From a virus, in the IMG/VR virus record IMGVR_UViG_3300046167_000263, positions 1 through 35,989 of that record: a stretch of DNA of 35,989 bases; one strand, 5' to 3'. Positions 1-7,005 of this stretch are shown piece by piece. The position numbers and the translations under genes were made by a program. Under the pieces are notes generated by a model. It did not search any database. It saw only the letters and a list, made by a program, of their open reading frames with translations, and was not told the origin of the DNA. How positions within the stretch are numbered: the first letter of the stretch is position 1; each line of letters begins with the position of its first letter.

Positions 1-32
1 CATCCCTTCTTCTCAAAAGAAAATAAAAACTC

Positions 33-104
33 ACCTAAGACATTGCTTGTCCTACCACCTAAGACATTACCTGTCTAACCCCATAGGACATTGCTTGTCC
101 CACC
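33..104. repeat. Three tandem 24-bp imperfect repeats
   Basis: Three back-to-back 24-bp units lie at 33-56, 57-80 and 81-104. All share the core GACATT-n-C-n-TGTC. The core contains a small dyad (GACA-TTGCT-TGTC), extended to GGACA/TGTCC in the third unit. Such direct repeats with an internal dyad resemble replication iterons or repressor operators. They abut the end-repeat that starts at 103. The function is inference. Confidence 0.7.
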
Positions 105-186
105 GGTAGTGAACACCTGAGCACTAGTGAACGTTTGAACAGGGGGTGGGGGCGGTCGAGTTGTCGTCGCGACTCCGTGTATGTAT
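103..186. repeat. Left copy of 83/84-bp end repeat
   Basis: This 84-bp stretch recurs at 35907-35989 at the other end of the window. The only differences are in the G-rich tract, where GGGGGTGGGGG here becomes GGGGAGGGGG there (one substitution and one indel). Inside it are TAGTGAAC twice (107-114 and 125-132), the G-tract and a GTCGCGAC palindrome. It could be a terminal redundancy, a circular-contig overlap or a true dispersed repeat. The sequences in front of the two copies differ, which argues against a plain assembly overlap. Confidence 0.75.
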
Positions 187-247
187 ACATAAACAGCCCC
201 TCAAAAAAATTCAGTCCTCAAGGGGCTTCTACCACGACTGCCAATCA
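187..247. other. Short non-coding segment with weak hairpin
   Basis: AGCCCCT at 195-201 can pair with AGGGGCT at 221-227 across a 19-nt A-rich loop. There is no U-tract on either strand after the stem, so I do not call a terminator. No gene is visible. Confidence 0.3.
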
Positions 248-337
248 AATCCTATGGAAATCAACGTGGATTCTCTTTAATCCTATAGAAATTAACAAAC
301 CAAGGTAATCCTATGGCTATATCCTATGGAGTTTAAC
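248..337. repeat. Four ATCCTATGG-type iterons
   Basis: Related units start at 248, 279, 307 and 321. They share (A)ATCCTATGG followed in three of four by a GAAAT-n-AAC or GAGTTTAAC tail. The second unit has ATAG in place of ATGG. All are in the same orientation. Such direct iterons in non-coding DNA upstream of the late operon suggest binding sites for a replication or transcription factor. The role is inferred. Confidence 0.6.
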
Positions 338-340
338 ACC

Positions 341-531
341 GTGTACCATATCCGATCTTCGATCGGTTCTTGGGTCACTTAAAGAAACCTTAGTGTTCTT
401 CGTGTACCATAAGAAGTCAGTTTATGGTAGTCAATTTATGATTCCCTTTATTTATATTCTTTAGGGATTACTACGTTTAAGGACTTAACTGCCTTATGAT
501 GTTGCTGTCTTATGGTACACATTGTACCATA
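341..531. promoter_or_regulatory. GTGTACCATA box cluster, putative operator/promoter region
   Basis: The decamer GTGTACCATA occurs at 341-350 and 402-411, inverted at 511-520, and as TTGTACCATA at 522-531. The last two form a dyad. The box at 402 continues as ..AGAAGTCAG..TGGTAGTCAA to 434, and almost the same element occurs at 33466-33499 in the other main control region. A perfect 6-bp hairpin (CCGATC-TTC-GATCGG) sits at 352-366. The whole stretch lies upstream of the first late gene, so it probably binds a phage or host regulator of the divergent arms. Confidence 0.55.
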
Positions 532-612
532 CGTGCTTACAACGTCAAGTGTTTATATATGTATATGGTATATTATTTTACATTAATAGTATTAATAAGT
601 TGACAGTTGTAT

Positions 613-1215
613 ATGAATCAATTTGATGAGGGTATGAAAGACGAGGAATCAATGAGCCAGACCGAGAAGGAGAAGGCAGCTTTGCTGAGTGAGATCCAGC
701 AAAGTATCCACGAGGTAAGTAACCAGAAGCGGGGACTAAAGGTTAAGTGCTTGAGTGTATATGACCCAGAGAAGACGGCTAAGTTGCTTTACTTGTACAG
801 TACTGGAAGTAGCCAGACTCGCTTAGTGCGGCACTACGGCTTTGATCGGGATACTATTATCAGTGTTCTGGCGGACTACGCTGACCATATGGGAACCTTC
901 AAGGAGCTAAGTGGTCGCATAGCTGCTAAGAACTACCTGAACCTAAGTAGCCTGGAGGAGGATTTAATTGAGAAGGTACGTGACCGTATGGAGAATGACC
1001 CCGAAATGGAGGTTGGCTTCAAGGATCTCAAGGAGCTATCAATAGCTAAATCAAATGCCTCAAGGGAGGCGATGACGGCTAGGGGTGAGGCTACGCAGAT
1101 CACGGAGGATCGAAAGGTCTACACACAGGATGACTACGAGGCTACTATAGCGGCTGCCCGTGATCGTATCAAACAAGCAAAGGAAGCGGAGGTAATAGAT
1201 GTTCATAGTAAATGA
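613..1215 (+). CDS. Putative terminase small subunit
   Basis: This 200-aa soluble protein opens the late operon. Residues ~66-90 (SQTRLVRHYGFDRDTIISVL) look like a helix-turn-helix, as in the DNA-recognition end of phage small terminases. A charged helical middle and an Ala/Lys-rich C-terminus could oligomerise and contact the large subunit. The role would be recognition of packaging DNA and delivery to TerL. The call rests on the HTH, the size and the position about 650 bp upstream of terL with only small ORFs between, not on a family signature. An in-frame TTG at 607 could add two residues, but the ATG at 613 is preferred. No strong ribosome-binding site is visible. It could instead be an HTH regulator. 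Confidence 0.6.
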   Translation: MNQFDEGMKDEESMSQTEKEKAALLSEIQQSIHEVSNQKRGLKVKCLSVYDPEKTAKLLYLYSTGSSQTRLVRHYGFDRDTIISVLADYADHMGTFKELSGRIAAKNYLNLSSLEEDLIEKVRDRMENDPEMEVGFKDLKELSIAKSNASREAMTARGEATQITEDRKVYTQDDYEATIAAARDRIKQAKEAEVIDVHSK

Positions 1216-1456
1216 GGAGAATGAGGAACTGTACGGCAGGATCCGTGCGCAGCTTGGTGAGCACTTCACTAACTTTATGTTCATTGTAATGGATGAATCA
1301 GGTGATGTTTACTATGACTATACGAATCGACCAGTAGGTAAGATGCTGGCGAATGAGATGCTTCAGGAGTGCAACAACCCAATTGACGACGATGACTGGA
1401 TCTGGGATTTCGAGGATGATGATATCTCGGAGGATGACAGCCTATGGGAGGATTAA
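1199..1456 (+). CDS. Small acidic protein, unknown function
   Basis: This 85-aa protein is not recognised. It is strongly acidic at its C-terminus, with runs of Asp/Glu such as NPIDDDDW and FEDDDISEDD. The ATG lies inside the last codons of the preceding gene (17-bp overlap) and has a good Shine-Dalgarno sequence (GGAGGT, 5 nt before the start). The overlap indicates translation coupled to the putative small terminase. An acidic tail could bind basic protein surfaces or mimic DNA, but that is speculation. Confidence 0.7.
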   Translation: MFIVNEENEELYGRIRAQLGEHFTNFMFIVMDESGDVYYDYTNRPVGKMLANEMLQECNNPIDDDDWIWDFEDDDISEDDSLWED

Positions 1457-1457
1457 T

Positions 1458-1661
1458 ATGATGGAAAAACGCAGAACTAGACTAATACTAGAGGAGCAAT
1501 CAGAGACGAGAACCTTTGAGTTCGACTACAGTCCTTCTACTACGGAGCTTGTGCAGGAGATGTACCTTCTTTGCTTGGCTGGTGGTCACGACAAGGACAA
1601 TGTGGCTGGAGCTATGTTTGAACTAGGGAGTCAACTAACAGAGGATTACGACAATGGGTAA
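1458..1661 (+). CDS. Small hypothetical protein
   Basis: This 67-aa protein is not recognised. It has a basic N-terminus (MMEKRRTRLIL) and a mixed helical remainder without membrane segments. The longer frame opening at 1353 is rejected because GGGAGG sits just before the ATG at 1458, and the upstream part would run through the preceding gene in another frame. ATG at 1461 is an equal alternative. It is packed between neighbours in the terminase operon and overlaps the next gene by 8 bp. Confidence 0.65.
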   Translation: MMEKRRTRLILEEQSETRTFEFDYSPSTTELVQEMYLLCLAGGHDKDNVAGAMFELGSQLTEDYDNG

Positions 1662-1779
1662 AGGATGCGCACCCCGCAAGGGACACAACGCTGAGAAGCA
1701 GCGTAAGAACTACGACGAGATTGACTGGAGCAAGAAGCCAGCAGTCCAGAAGATAGACAAGCCAGCCAAGTCAAAGTAA
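1654..1779 (+). CDS. Tiny Lys-rich protein (41 aa)
   Basis: The product begins MGKGCAPRKGHNAEKQRKNY and ends in repeated Lys/Pro. It has one cysteine, is highly basic and is probably unstructured or nucleic-acid binding. It overlaps the previous stop by 8 bp and shares a TAATG with the next ORF, so it is translationally embedded in the operon. The function is unknown. Composition and packing support coding. Confidence 0.6.
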   Translation: MGKGCAPRKGHNAEKQRKNYDEIDWSKKPAVQKIDKPAKSK

Positions 1780-1865
1780 TGCCAATAGAAGCTCTACAGG
1801 CTAGTATTCTTTTTGTATTCATATTTACTAGTGCTTATATGTTCATTGATCTGTATAAAAAGTAA
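1779..1865 (+). CDS. Tiny single-span membrane peptide (28 aa)
   Basis: The peptide MPIEALQASILFVFIFTSAY continues for eight residues to a Lys-Lys end. Residues ~8-24 form one hydrophobic helix, so it is a candidate one-span membrane peptide. Both ends are TAATG overlaps with its neighbours. Its first 18 bp, including the overlap, are repeated at the start of terL (1773-1790 versus 1859-1876, one mismatch), as if the ORF arose by a local duplication or insertion. The function is unknown. Confidence 0.5.
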   Translation: MPIEALQASILFVFIFTSAYMFIDLYKK

Positions 1866-3538
1866 TGCCAATTGAATTCACAGATCACCCTATCCTTACG
1901 CCGCCGACTGACGAGGAAATCGTCCTTCTTGGTGAGGCTGACCCCAAGTTACTTGAGGAACTTCACAAGGCGCACGAGGGACGCATACAAGCTGCTACAG
2001 AGGATCCCATCCGCCACGGGTTCGACCTTCCGGGCTGGGAGCGTATGACGGACTCATTCAAGGATTATAATGAGGTACTAGCACTAGGTGGTAATCGCAG
2101 CGGCAAAACAACGGGCTGTGCGAAGCGCATAATGGAGGCTGTCAGTTCTAACAATGACGGTCACATTGTTTGTTTTTCTCAGAACGCGGATACCTCCATC
2201 AAGGTACAGCAGCCAGCCATCTGGGAGATGATGCCCAAGGAGTTCAAGAAGAAGACCAAGAGCATTGACGGTTATATCAATTATTCTATGCAGAATGGTT
2301 TCACGGGTAGTTCCTTTGTGTTCCCTGATACAAGGACACGGGTGGACTTCAAGACTTACACGCAGTACAGCAACAATGCTACTATCCTTGAGGGTTTCGA
2401 GTTCGGGTTCCGCAAGGAGAACATCAAAGCTGGGGATGAGTCCAACATAGGAGCCTGGCTGGATGAGTACCTAGGTGATGCTGCTCTGGTTAATACCCTA
2501 CGTTTCCGCCTAGCTACACGGGACTCAAAGATGGTGATTGGTTTTACCCCGATTGACGGGTACACGCCATTCATCTCGGACTACCTAAAGGGAGCCGAGA
2601 CACTGGAGACTCGACCTGCGGCTTTGCTTAATGGCAAGGAGTTACCTATTAAGCAGTACAGTCCAAGCCGTGATGCGGCTGTGATCTACCTGCACTCGGA
2701 CGAGAACCCCTTCGGTGGCTATGATCGAATTGCAAAGGACCTAGCTGGTCGCCCCGATGATGAGATCAAGGTTCGTGCCTACGGCTTACCTGTTAAATCC
2801 GCCAATGCTTTATTACCATTCTTCAATACTGAGGTAAACGTACTATCGGAGGAGCCGAACAAGTACGAGATGGCGTTCCCCGACATTTCTGATAAGTCGC
2901 AGTTCACCTGCTACCAAGTGGTTGACCCCGCTGGTGCAAGGAACTACACCTGCATCTGGGCTGGTGTAAACGAACACGGCGAGGTATACATCCGCAAGGA
3001 GTGGCCTGATCGGGATTCGTACGGCGAGTGGGCTATGTTCGGGGATCCTAAGTGGAAGTACGGACCAGCAGCCAAGAAGATTGGGCTAAATGTCGAGGGG
3101 TACTGTGAGTTATTCAAGGAGATCGAGGATGACCTACAGATAGAAGTAACCGAGAGAATTGGGGACTCCCGCTTCTTTGCTAGGGAGAATGAGAACAATG
3201 ATGACCTGTTTACTTCGTTCTATGATTACGGCCTAAGCTTTATACCATCGGACGGCAAGATGGAGGAACAGGGGATTACTGCCCTTGATGATTGGTTCAA
3301 CTATAACCCCAACGTAGGGGTAGACGAAGCCAATCGCCCTCTATGCTATATTCACAAGGACTGCGGTAACCTTATCGACAGCCTTATTAACTACAACTCA
3401 GCGGGGAAAAGTGACGAGCCACTGAAGGATTTCTTTGACGTTATTCGATATTTGAGAATGTCGAACGGCGGCGAAGGGCCTGATTTCTTTTCATCCAATG
3501 AAATGCAAACTACCAACAGAGGTAAAGGAGGATACTAA
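1865..3538 (+). CDS. terL: Terminase large subunit
   Basis: This is the ATP-driven packaging motor and nuclease that fills the prohead through the portal. It is 557 aa, normal for the family. Walker A is GGNRSGKT at residues 75-82. A Walker-B-like IGAWLDE lies at 195-201 with the catalytic acidic pair D200/E201. The C-terminal half carries an RNase-H-like nuclease start (VVDPAG, D354) with further acidic residues downstream. The start ATG overlaps the stop of the preceding 28-aa ORF, and the stop overlaps the next ATG. It lies between the putative small terminase and the portal gene, the usual packaging order. Confidence 0.95.
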   Translation: MPIEFTDHPILTPPTDEEIVLLGEADPKLLEELHKAHEGRIQAATEDPIRHGFDLPGWERMTDSFKDYNEVLALGGNRSGKTTGCAKRIMEAVSSNNDGHIVCFSQNADTSIKVQQPAIWEMMPKEFKKKTKSIDGYINYSMQNGFTGSSFVFPDTRTRVDFKTYTQYSNNATILEGFEFGFRKENIKAGDESNIGAWLDEYLGDAALVNTLRFRLATRDSKMVIGFTPIDGYTPFISDYLKGAETLETRPAALLNGKELPIKQYSPSRDAAVIYLHSDENPFGGYDRIAKDLAGRPDDEIKVRAYGLPVKSANALLPFFNTEVNVLSEEPNKYEMAFPDISDKSQFTCYQVVDPAGARNYTCIWAGVNEHGEVYIRKEWPDRDSYGEWAMFGDPKWKYGPAAKKIGLNVEGYCELFKEIEDDLQIEVTERIGDSRFFARENENNDDLFTSFYDYGLSFIPSDGKMEEQGITALDDWFNYNPNVGVDEANRPLCYIHKDCGNLIDSLINYNSAGKSDEPLKDFFDVIRYLRMSNGGEGPDFFSSNEMQTTNRGKGGY

Positions 3539-3909
3539 TGCCTAAGAAGAAACTAATACAAATCGCAGAAGAACAAGAAGTGAAATTCGAGGAAGCTATG
3601 CGCATCGCGCTTGAGAAGCTACCAGAGGGTTCACTGACTGGTCGAGGTAAGAACACCTGGGTCACCGAGGAGGGTACTAAGGTACTGGAGGGTTCCTTTA
3701 TGATTGAGGAAATCATACCTAAGCACTTCAAGGGCAAGGTTTTAAGGGAATGCCCTAACCCGCGGTACAACTACGTGTACAGCAAAGAGATTGGTAAACG
3801 TGTGCCAGTACTAGTCCCAAGCCGGTACAAGGGTCGTATGATCGGCAAGGTCATTACCTTCGAGGCAATTGAGGATAAGGGAGGTATCAGCTACCGCTAT
3901 GCAAAATGA
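3538..3909 (+). CDS. Hypothetical protein in packaging operon
   Basis: This 123-aa protein is not recognised. It has a Lys-rich start, a predicted helical N-terminal third (~residues 8-30), and then a basic beta-type region containing NPRYNYVYSKEIGKRVPVLV. The start is secure: the ATG overlaps the terL stop and is preceded by a strong AAAGGAGG. Its place between terL and portal suggests packaging or head assembly, but nothing in the sequence fixes a role. Confidence 0.75.
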   Translation: MPKKKLIQIAEEQEVKFEEAMRIALEKLPEGSLTGRGKNTWVTEEGTKVLEGSFMIEEIIPKHFKGKVLRECPNPRYNYVYSKEIGKRVPVLVPSRYKGRMIGKVITFEAIEDKGGISYRYAK

Positions 3910-4138
3910 ATACATTGTGAGTGAACCCACTGAAGATATTACTACTGACCGTAACTGGTGCAGGGAGCAGTCCGATAGATTAGCAAGCTGGGAGATACTT
4001 CGTAGGCACGTATTACACGAATCCGGAGTACAGATGACTAATGCTGACCTATGTGATACAATAGGCGTATCATCGACTTATACGATTCGACTATTAAAAT
4101 CCATACAAAAACGCCTACACTCGCAAGATGCTGAATGA
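3899..4138 (+). CDS. Small HTH-containing protein
   Basis: This 79-aa protein has a probable helix-turn-helix near residues 46-75 (NADLCDTIGVSSTYTIRLLK). It could be a small DNA-binding regulator or a packaging accessory. The ATG at 3899 is chosen over an in-frame TTG at 3869, which would lie deep in the preceding gene. A GGGAGG lies about 14 nt upstream, somewhat far. It overlaps both neighbours (11 bp each side). The family is not recognised. Confidence 0.65.
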   Translation: MQNEYIVSEPTEDITTDRNWCREQSDRLASWEILRRHVLHESGVQMTNADLCDTIGVSSTYTIRLLKSIQKRLHSQDAE

Positions 4139-6212
4139 TTCAATTTCTGACTCCTTGACATACGTCCAGGATGAACCCGACATTAAGACCCTACGTTACG
4201 CTTACGACCAGACAGTAACGGAACTGGAGTCCTACTTTGACCTCTGCCGTACTAGCTACGATGACCGACGTAACTGGTGGCCGGGCAAGAGCCGCGATCA
4301 CCGCAAGCACGGTGCTGATGCATTCCCTTGGGAGGGATCATCCGATATGGAGTGCCACGTCATTGACGAGCGCATTACTCGACTAGTATCTTTGTTTATG
4401 GCATCGCTAAATCGGGCTAATGTACGAGCATTCCCCGTTGAGAGTGGTGATATTGGACGCAGCCGAGTAGTATCTGGATTCCTTAAATGGATGGTCAGTT
4501 CGGGCTATATTCCACGATTTTACCGAGAGATGGAACTCGGTGCTAACTATTTGCTTGAGCGAGGATTACTGATCACGTATGTCGGATGGCAACGTGAGGA
4601 TCGACGGTTCCTGCAGGAACTTGACCTTAATCAGATTGCACAAGTCAGCCCTGAGGTAGCAGTAGCTATCCAAGATGGGAACGATGACGAAGAACTTATC
4701 GCCTTGCTACAAGCTACTTTTGAAGGAACAACCAAGAAGCGAGCCAAGAAAGCAATCAAGGAACTACGTAAGGATGGCGTAGCTGAGTTGCCAATCGTAC
4801 GCCGACAGGTCAATGCCCCAGAAGTTAAGACACTAGCCCCCGATGGGGACTTCTTCTTCCCTCCGTACGTAACTGACCCACAGCGTTCACCTTACTGCTT
4901 CTGGCGTACTTACTACACCCCACAAGAACTAGAGAACAAGGTAATCACAGATGGATGGGATCAGGACTTCGTTGACCACGTCATTGATAAATATCGTGGC
5001 GTTAACATTGATTCAATTGAGCGCGAGCAGGAAGGCGGTCGTAGTATCAGCCTTACTGACAATGCGTACGAAGCGCAGGAACTCATTGAGATCTGCTACG
5101 GATACCAGCGTCTAGTTGACGAAGAGGATAGTGCAGAAGGTATTTACTGCACAGTATTCCACCGTGAGTTCGATGGTGACGATGTGACACAGGGCTACGC
5201 TAAGTTTGAATTACTTAACGGCTACGAGGACTACCCAGTTGTAGTAACCAAGCTATCCGAGGATAGCAAGCGACTGTATGACACAATGACAGTACCCTCT
5301 GTACTGCGTGGCATCCAGAACCAAGTAAAGGTTGAGCGGGACTCCAGAGTTGACCGTAATAGCCTAGCTACCCTACCTCCTATCCTGCATCCAGTTGGTC
5401 AAGCACCTACTGATTGGGGTCCAGGACGTATGATTCCTTATCGCCGTAAAGGTGACTTGGACTTTGCTCCTACGCCTCCACCCCCCACTGGCTCGATTGA
5501 AATGGAATCCACACTGTTGGATCTAGCTGATCGCTTAGTTGGATTGGACGAAGAGGGCAGCATTAGCCAAATCCGCAAGCAGTTCCTAGTTGATAAGTTC
5601 CTTAGCCACACAGCAGAGGTTCTGCGTATGGCATTCAAGTGCTTCCAACGCTTTGGACCCGACGAGATCTTCTTCCGCGTAACCGGGATCCCTGATCCTC
5701 AGACATTTGACAAGGGGAACGCTGATGAGAACTTTGATATTCTTATTAACTTCGACGTGCAGAACACTGACCCACAGACAGTGGAAGCAAAGACCCAGCA
5801 GTTCGTAGCACTGAACCAGCTTAACTCTAACAACCGCCTGAACGTAGATGCCCTTCTGGATGTCATTGCCACAAGCATTGATCCAGTTATGGCGGACGCA
5901 GTTCTTCAGCCAGTTGAGACAGCACAGCAGGAAGTAGTCAAGCAGGTCACAGATGATCTATCCAAGATCTTCGCAGGCATCGAGATGCCAGCACGTCCAG
6001 CAGGTGCTCAGATTGCATTGCAGGTTATCCAGCAGTACACTCAGCAGCCCGATGTTGCACAACGTGCTCAGACAGACGAAGCCTTTGCAGCTCGATTACA
6101 GAAGTACGCAGGTCAGTACACATTCCAGATGCAGCAAGCACAGAATGCTCAGATTGGTCGCGTAGGTACAGCACCTGCACAAATGGGAGATATTGATACA
6201 CAGAACCTATAA
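4128..6212 (+). CDS. Portal protein
   Basis: This 694-aa protein forms the dodecameric DNA gate at one head vertex, which binds terminase during packaging and the neck proteins afterwards. Size, position after terL and the N-terminal pattern (RRNWWPGKS.., FPWEGSSDMECHVIDERITR) fit the large P22-type portals. The C-terminal ~100 residues are rich in Gln/Ala with long predicted helices, like the barrel of P22-type portals. It starts inside the preceding small gene and ends in a TAATG overlap with the lysozyme gene. No clear ribosome-binding site is visible, so translation may depend on coupling. Confidence 0.9.
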   Translation: MLNDSISDSLTYVQDEPDIKTLRYAYDQTVTELESYFDLCRTSYDDRRNWWPGKSRDHRKHGADAFPWEGSSDMECHVIDERITRLVSLFMASLNRANVRAFPVESGDIGRSRVVSGFLKWMVSSGYIPRFYREMELGANYLLERGLLITYVGWQREDRRFLQELDLNQIAQVSPEVAVAIQDGNDDEELIALLQATFEGTTKKRAKKAIKELRKDGVAELPIVRRQVNAPEVKTLAPDGDFFFPPYVTDPQRSPYCFWRTYYTPQELENKVITDGWDQDFVDHVIDKYRGVNIDSIEREQEGGRSISLTDNAYEAQELIEICYGYQRLVDEEDSAEGIYCTVFHREFDGDDVTQGYAKFELLNGYEDYPVVVTKLSEDSKRLYDTMTVPSVLRGIQNQVKVERDSRVDRNSLATLPPILHPVGQAPTDWGPGRMIPYRRKGDLDFAPTPPPPTGSIEMESTLLDLADRLVGLDEEGSISQIRKQFLVDKFLSHTAEVLRMAFKCFQRFGPDEIFFRVTGIPDPQTFDKGNADENFDILINFDVQNTDPQTVEAKTQQFVALNQLNSNNRLNVDALLDVIATSIDPVMADAVLQPVETAQQEVVKQVTDDLSKIFAGIEMPARPAGAQIALQVIQQYTQQPDVAQRAQTDEAFAARLQKYAGQYTFQMQQAQNAQIGRVGTAPAQMGDIDTQNL

Positions 6213-6727
6213 TGACACCTAGAGAGTACGCAATCAGTCGAGTCAAGGACAAGCGAGCAAAGGAATACTTTGCTATGATGGTCGAGAATGAAGGCTATAA
6301 GCAAAAGGTCTACAAGGACAGCAAGGGCAAGCGAACCATTGGTATAGGCTTTAACTTAGAGGAACCGATGAATCGCAGGATCCTCAAGGAAGAAGGTATG
6401 GATATCAATGAAATCTTCCAGGGCAAGAAACTCAGTGACTCAGAGATTAAGAAACTATATAACCGTAGCTTGACCCAAGCATTCAACGATGCTGTAAAGT
6501 TCGACCCCAAGTTTGCAAGTCGCCCTGAGCCAGCAAAGAAAGCCATCGTAGATATGTCATTCAACCTTGGTCTTACTAAACTCAAGAAGTTTGAAAAGAT
6601 GAGTGAAGGACTACGAGCCAATGACTACAATAAGGCGGCAGACGAGATGGTTGACAGTGACTGGTACAAGGATGTTAAAAGTCGCGGTCCCCGTACAGTT
6701 AGTTTAATGCGCTCACTAGCACAATAA
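6212..6727 (+). CDS. T4-type lysozyme (GH24 endolysin)
   Basis: This 171-aa muramidase would cleave the MurNAc-GlcNAc bond in peptidoglycan. The GH24 catalytic triad is spaced exactly as in T4 lysozyme: E27 in VENEG, D36 in VYKD and T42 in TIGIGFNL. The downstream NLGLTKLKKFEKM and the SDWYKDVKSR..R end also match the family. There is no signal peptide, so it would need a holin. It sits between portal and scaffold, about 6 kb from the holin candidate at 12823, which is unusual. It could be a lysis enzyme, a virion-associated lysozyme, or both. Confidence 0.95.
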   Translation: MTPREYAISRVKDKRAKEYFAMMVENEGYKQKVYKDSKGKRTIGIGFNLEEPMNRRILKEEGMDINEIFQGKKLSDSEIKKLYNRSLTQAFNDAVKFDPKFASRPEPAKKAIVDMSFNLGLTKLKKFEKMSEGLRANDYNKAADEMVDSDWYKDVKSRGPRTVSLMRSLAQ

Positions 6728-6728
6728 T

Positions 6729-6947
6729 ATGAATATCCAAGAAGATCTACAAGCCCTGCATAATCACGAAACCTTTGCTCGGTTCATTAAGACTATTCAC
6801 GACCTACGTGAGGAGACCATTAGTGAAATGCACGAAGCATCAAGTGATACTATCCAGCAGGTATCCGGTCGTATCATTACGTACGACCAAATCCTCCAGT
6901 TTGTGAACTGGGAAGCCCTCAAGAAGCGTCACTCGGATCAGTTGTAA
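6729..6947 (+). CDS. Small hypothetical protein
   Basis: This 72-aa acidic, mostly helical protein contains FARFIKTIHDLREETISEMH and ends in NWEALKKRHSDQL. It starts one base after the lysozyme stop. Similar small proteins occur in the head-gene clusters of marine podoviruses from memory, but I know of no function. The next promoter begins just past its stop. Confidence 0.75.
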   Translation: MNIQEDLQALHNHETFARFIKTIHDLREETISEMHEASSDTIQQVSGRIITYDQILQFVNWEALKKRHSDQL

Positions 6948-6954
6948 ACCAGTG

Positions 6955-6963
6955 TGTTATAAT
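6955..6963 (+). promoter_or_regulatory. Extended -10 promoter (TGTTATAAT)
   Basis: A perfect TGn-TATAAT box lies in the gap between the 72-aa gene and the scaffold gene. No TTGACA-like -35 is seen at the right distance, which fits an extended -10 promoter read by host sigma-70 polymerase. Transcription would start near 6970, about 36 nt before the scaffold ATG. The same box occurs before 10132 and 19022. Confidence 0.6.
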
Positions 6964-7005
6964 CCACCCATCGCCATCGCTCGGCGTTAATGAGTGGATA
7001 ACTAT

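Noticed and set aside
195-227. Hairpin in the left control region as a terminator
   Set aside because: The stem is only 7 bp with a 19-nt loop and no U-tract on either strand.
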